This document shows, in pieces, positions 32,429 through 33,719 of a DNA stretch of 33,719 nucleotides (positions are counted from its first letter, which is position 1; every line of letters begins with the position of its first letter). The stretch is from a virus, in IMG/VR virus record IMGVR_UViG_3300025131_000222, positions 1 to 33,719 of that record, one strand, 5' to 3'. Under the pieces are notes generated by a model. It was given only the letters and a program-made list of their open reading frames with translations. It was not told the origin of the DNA and searched no databases. Position numbers and translations under genes: made by a program.

Positions 32429-33253
32429 TCAAATTACCCTTTGCTTTTCATGTCCTACTCTAATCCTAGGATCGCACCAAATTTTAAATTCAGCATCGAT
32501 AGCATCGAGACAGAAACTAACGTCTTCGCCGCACATATCTTGTACTGCGCCAGATTCAAATACTTGCATCTTAGGCGCAAACCAAGGATACTTCATTTCT
32601 GGATGTTCAAATACGCCCTTCTTAATCATTACCCAACCAAAACCAGTATAATCGACAGTGAAAGGTTTATTCCGCTTAGAGATACCATCGACCATTTCAT
32701 GGTTCATTACGCCGCCATTGTTTCTGAAATCGTCTTCATCTAACCAATGTGCAACGGACGTAGTTCGTCCATCTTCAGTAGAATACCAACCAGCAGTAAT
32801 TGCACGATCCATTAATACCTCGTCATTCGTAGTTCCATCCTCATTAACTGATTCTTCAGGAACTGCCAAATCGCATAGTTGCCAAAACTTCTCAGAGGTA
32901 AACACAATATCACTATCAATCCATAGTTGATAATCGTACTTAAGTTTACCATCCCATGGAATCTGATCTGGTCCACGTAATACGTTAGCACCTAGACACT
33001 TACAACGTGCAAAGTTAACCATAGAGGAGTAATCCTGACTAATCTGGATACTCATCTGGTTCTGTACCATATCAAAACACAGTTGTACGAAGTTCTTTAG
33101 AAAGACATATGATACGCCTCGTCCAGGTAGACAGAATACAATAGTCTTACCTCGCATTCGTGCTTTAATAGCATCAATATCCCATTGTGGTTTATCTGGT
33201 TGAGATTTGTGCGACGTAGGGTTCTTTGCTTTTACCGTAAATCCTTTAGCCAT
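32429..33253 (-). CDS. Putative GT-A-fold glycosyltransferase (274 aa)
   Basis: Features consistent with a GT-A fold: a first strand IVFCLPGRGVS (38-48); a nucleotide-sugar/metal-binding DxD motif in LWIDSDIVF (DSD at 113-115); an acceptor-side segment YTGFGWVMIKKGVFEHPEMK (202-221); an acidic GEDVSFCLDA (242-251), the usual place of the catalytic base; and a late histidine in RVGHEK (His268) that often helps bind the metal. The first 30 residues are basic and probably disordered. No signal peptide or membrane segment is seen. The substrate is unknown; phage DNA, virion proteins or host envelope glycans are all possible. It is driven by a strong sigma70-like promoter and has GGAGAG about 12 bases before the ATG. 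Confidence 0.65.
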   Translation of the reverse strand: MAKGFTVKAKNPTSHKSQPDKPQWDIDAIKARMRGKTIVFCLPGRGVSYVFLKNFVQLCFDMVQNQMSIQISQDYSSMVNFARCKCLGANVLRGPDQIPWDGKLKYDYQLWIDSDIVFTSEKFWQLCDLAVPEESVNEDGTTNDEVLMDRAITAGWYSTEDGRTTSVAHWLDEDDFRNNGGVMNHEMVDGISKRNKPFTVDYTGFGWVMIKKGVFEHPEMKYPWFAPKMQVFESGAVQDMCGEDVSFCLDAIDAEFKIWCDPRIRVGHEKQRVI

Positions 33254-33279
33254 GAAATAATACTCTCCATTTCATCATT

Positions 33280-33308
33280 ATTTTAACAGTTTATTTAGTA
33301 ATTGTCAA
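33280..33308 (-). promoter_or_regulatory. Near-consensus sigma70 promoter for the glycosyltransferase operon
   Basis: On the minus strand a perfect -35 TTGACA (33303-33308) is followed by a 17-base spacer and a -10 TAAAAT (33280-33285), with TGT directly before it as an extended -10. The -35 overlaps the end of the 74-aa gene. The predicted transcript would start near 33273, about 20 bases before the glycosyltransferase ATG. Such host-type promoters drive early genes in T4-like phages. Confidence 0.7.
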
Positions 33309-33529
33309 TATGAATTCTCTTCTTTATCGGTGGGGGTTTCTTCTACTTCAACGTATTGTAAATCGTCAGTTTGATAATCAGTTTTAAGTATACCAACCAT
33401 TATATTCAACATTTCCCATTTCTCCTCGAAATCTTCCACATTTAAATTATGATATAGACATCGCTCCTTTGCATAGATGTGATAAACCTTCTCGTGCGTA
33501 GCAATTTTTTCTGAGGATTTTTTTATCAT
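33305..33529 (-). CDS. Conserved hypothetical protein (74 aa)
   Basis: A small acidic protein whose core, KERCLYHNLNVEDFEEKWEML (21-41), resembles a short conserved protein found in many marine T4-like phages. The core is probably helical; the last 20 residues are disordered and acidic. The ATG overlaps the TGA of the upstream membrane-protein gene (ATGA). Function unknown. Confidence 0.7.
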   Translation of the reverse strand: MIKKSSEKIATHEKVYHIYAKERCLYHNLNVEDFEEKWEMLNIMVGILKTDYQTDDLQYVEVEETPTDKEENSY

Positions 33530-33719
33530 GCGTCCTTAATTCTTGATGTATATATCCAAAGCAAAATCCCTCCCAATATTAATCCTAATATCAACCAATG
33601 GATATAAGGCAAAATATTAAAAAGGATAAGACATAAGGTCCCGACCATAATAAAGAATGGAAATCTAACGATGTTCCAAAGAAGTTCAAAAGGTTTAAAC
33701 ACTAGCGTTATACCTGGGG
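33526..33719 (-). CDS. Partial small membrane protein (N-terminus beyond the window)
   Basis: The last 63 codons of an open frame that enters from the right edge and ends with a TGA overlapping the next gene's ATG by four bases (ATGA). The product has two hydrophobic segments, about FPFFIMVGTLCLILFNILPY and WLILGLILGGILLWIY, separated by IH, then a short basic tail TSRIKDA. This predicts a two-helix hairpin in the inner membrane. No family is recognised. A role in lysis or host membrane change is possible but unsupported. Confidence 0.6.
   Translation of the reverse strand, partial: PGITLVFKPFELLWNIVRFPFFIMVGTLCLILFNILPYIHWLILGLILGGILLWIYTSRIKDA

Noticed and set aside
32441-32930. Two plus-strand frames of 90-100 residues opposite the glycosyltransferase
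   Set aside because: The minus-strand product has DxD, GED and other coherent motifs plus a promoter; the antisense frames have none.
1-33719. CRISPR arrays, tRNAs, insertion sequences, integrase or attachment sites
   Set aside because: No regularly spaced direct repeats, cloverleaf, transposase or recombinase was seen. The repeats present are protein-level and inside structural genes.

Overview
The window is a piece of a T4-like (tevenvirus) myovirus genome, almost certainly from the marine clade that infects picocyanobacteria (Prochlorococcus/Synechococcus) or SAR11. The basis is AT-rich DNA, T4-type neck, baseplate and packaging genes in T4 order, a DUF4815-type structural protein, and a giant repeat-filled protein after gp6. 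No photosynthesis, lysogeny or bacterial housekeeping gene is present, so the host cannot be fixed from this window. All supported genes lie on the minus strand, so the map reads from high to low coordinates. There is no gap over 300 bases; the longest non-coding stretch is 83 bases (31826-31908).

Upstream block (33719 to 31909): the 3' end of a small membrane-protein gene, a 74-residue conserved hypothetical, a putative GT-A-fold glycosyltransferase behind a near-consensus sigma70 promoter, then three tiny overlapping genes of 69, 49 and 57 codons. The block ends at a Rho-independent terminator (31886-31909). The 83-base junction also holds a perfect 7-bp inverted repeat.

Structural block (31825 to 1): two small hypotheticals (93 and 52 aa), then gp25 (GTG start) and gp6 (baseplate wedge), a 4475-aa giant in the position of T4 gp7, gp8 (wedge), a 2574-aa DUF4815 protein where T4 has genes 9-12, a 75-aa coiled-coil protein, a 213-aa BppU-like structural protein, the neck/tail-completion set gp13, gp14 and gp15, the small terminase subunit gp16, and a partial coiled-coil, fibre-like structural protein running off the left edge. 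Genes are packed tightly, with overlaps of 1-14 bases or gaps mostly under 50. Weak T4-late-type (NATAAATA) motifs precede gp13 and gp8.

The most striking property is modular inflation. Conserved virion proteins carry extra beta-rich modules that T4 lacks. The same few module types recur in gp14, gp15, gp8, the 213-aa protein, the DUF4815 protein and many times in the giant. Removing the module from gp15 and gp14 by eye returns each close to its T4 length. The modules therefore look like insertable decorations, probably surface-exposed on the neck and baseplate, that have spread between structural genes. At least five distinct repeat families and a YHYH-type domain can be seen in the giant alone.
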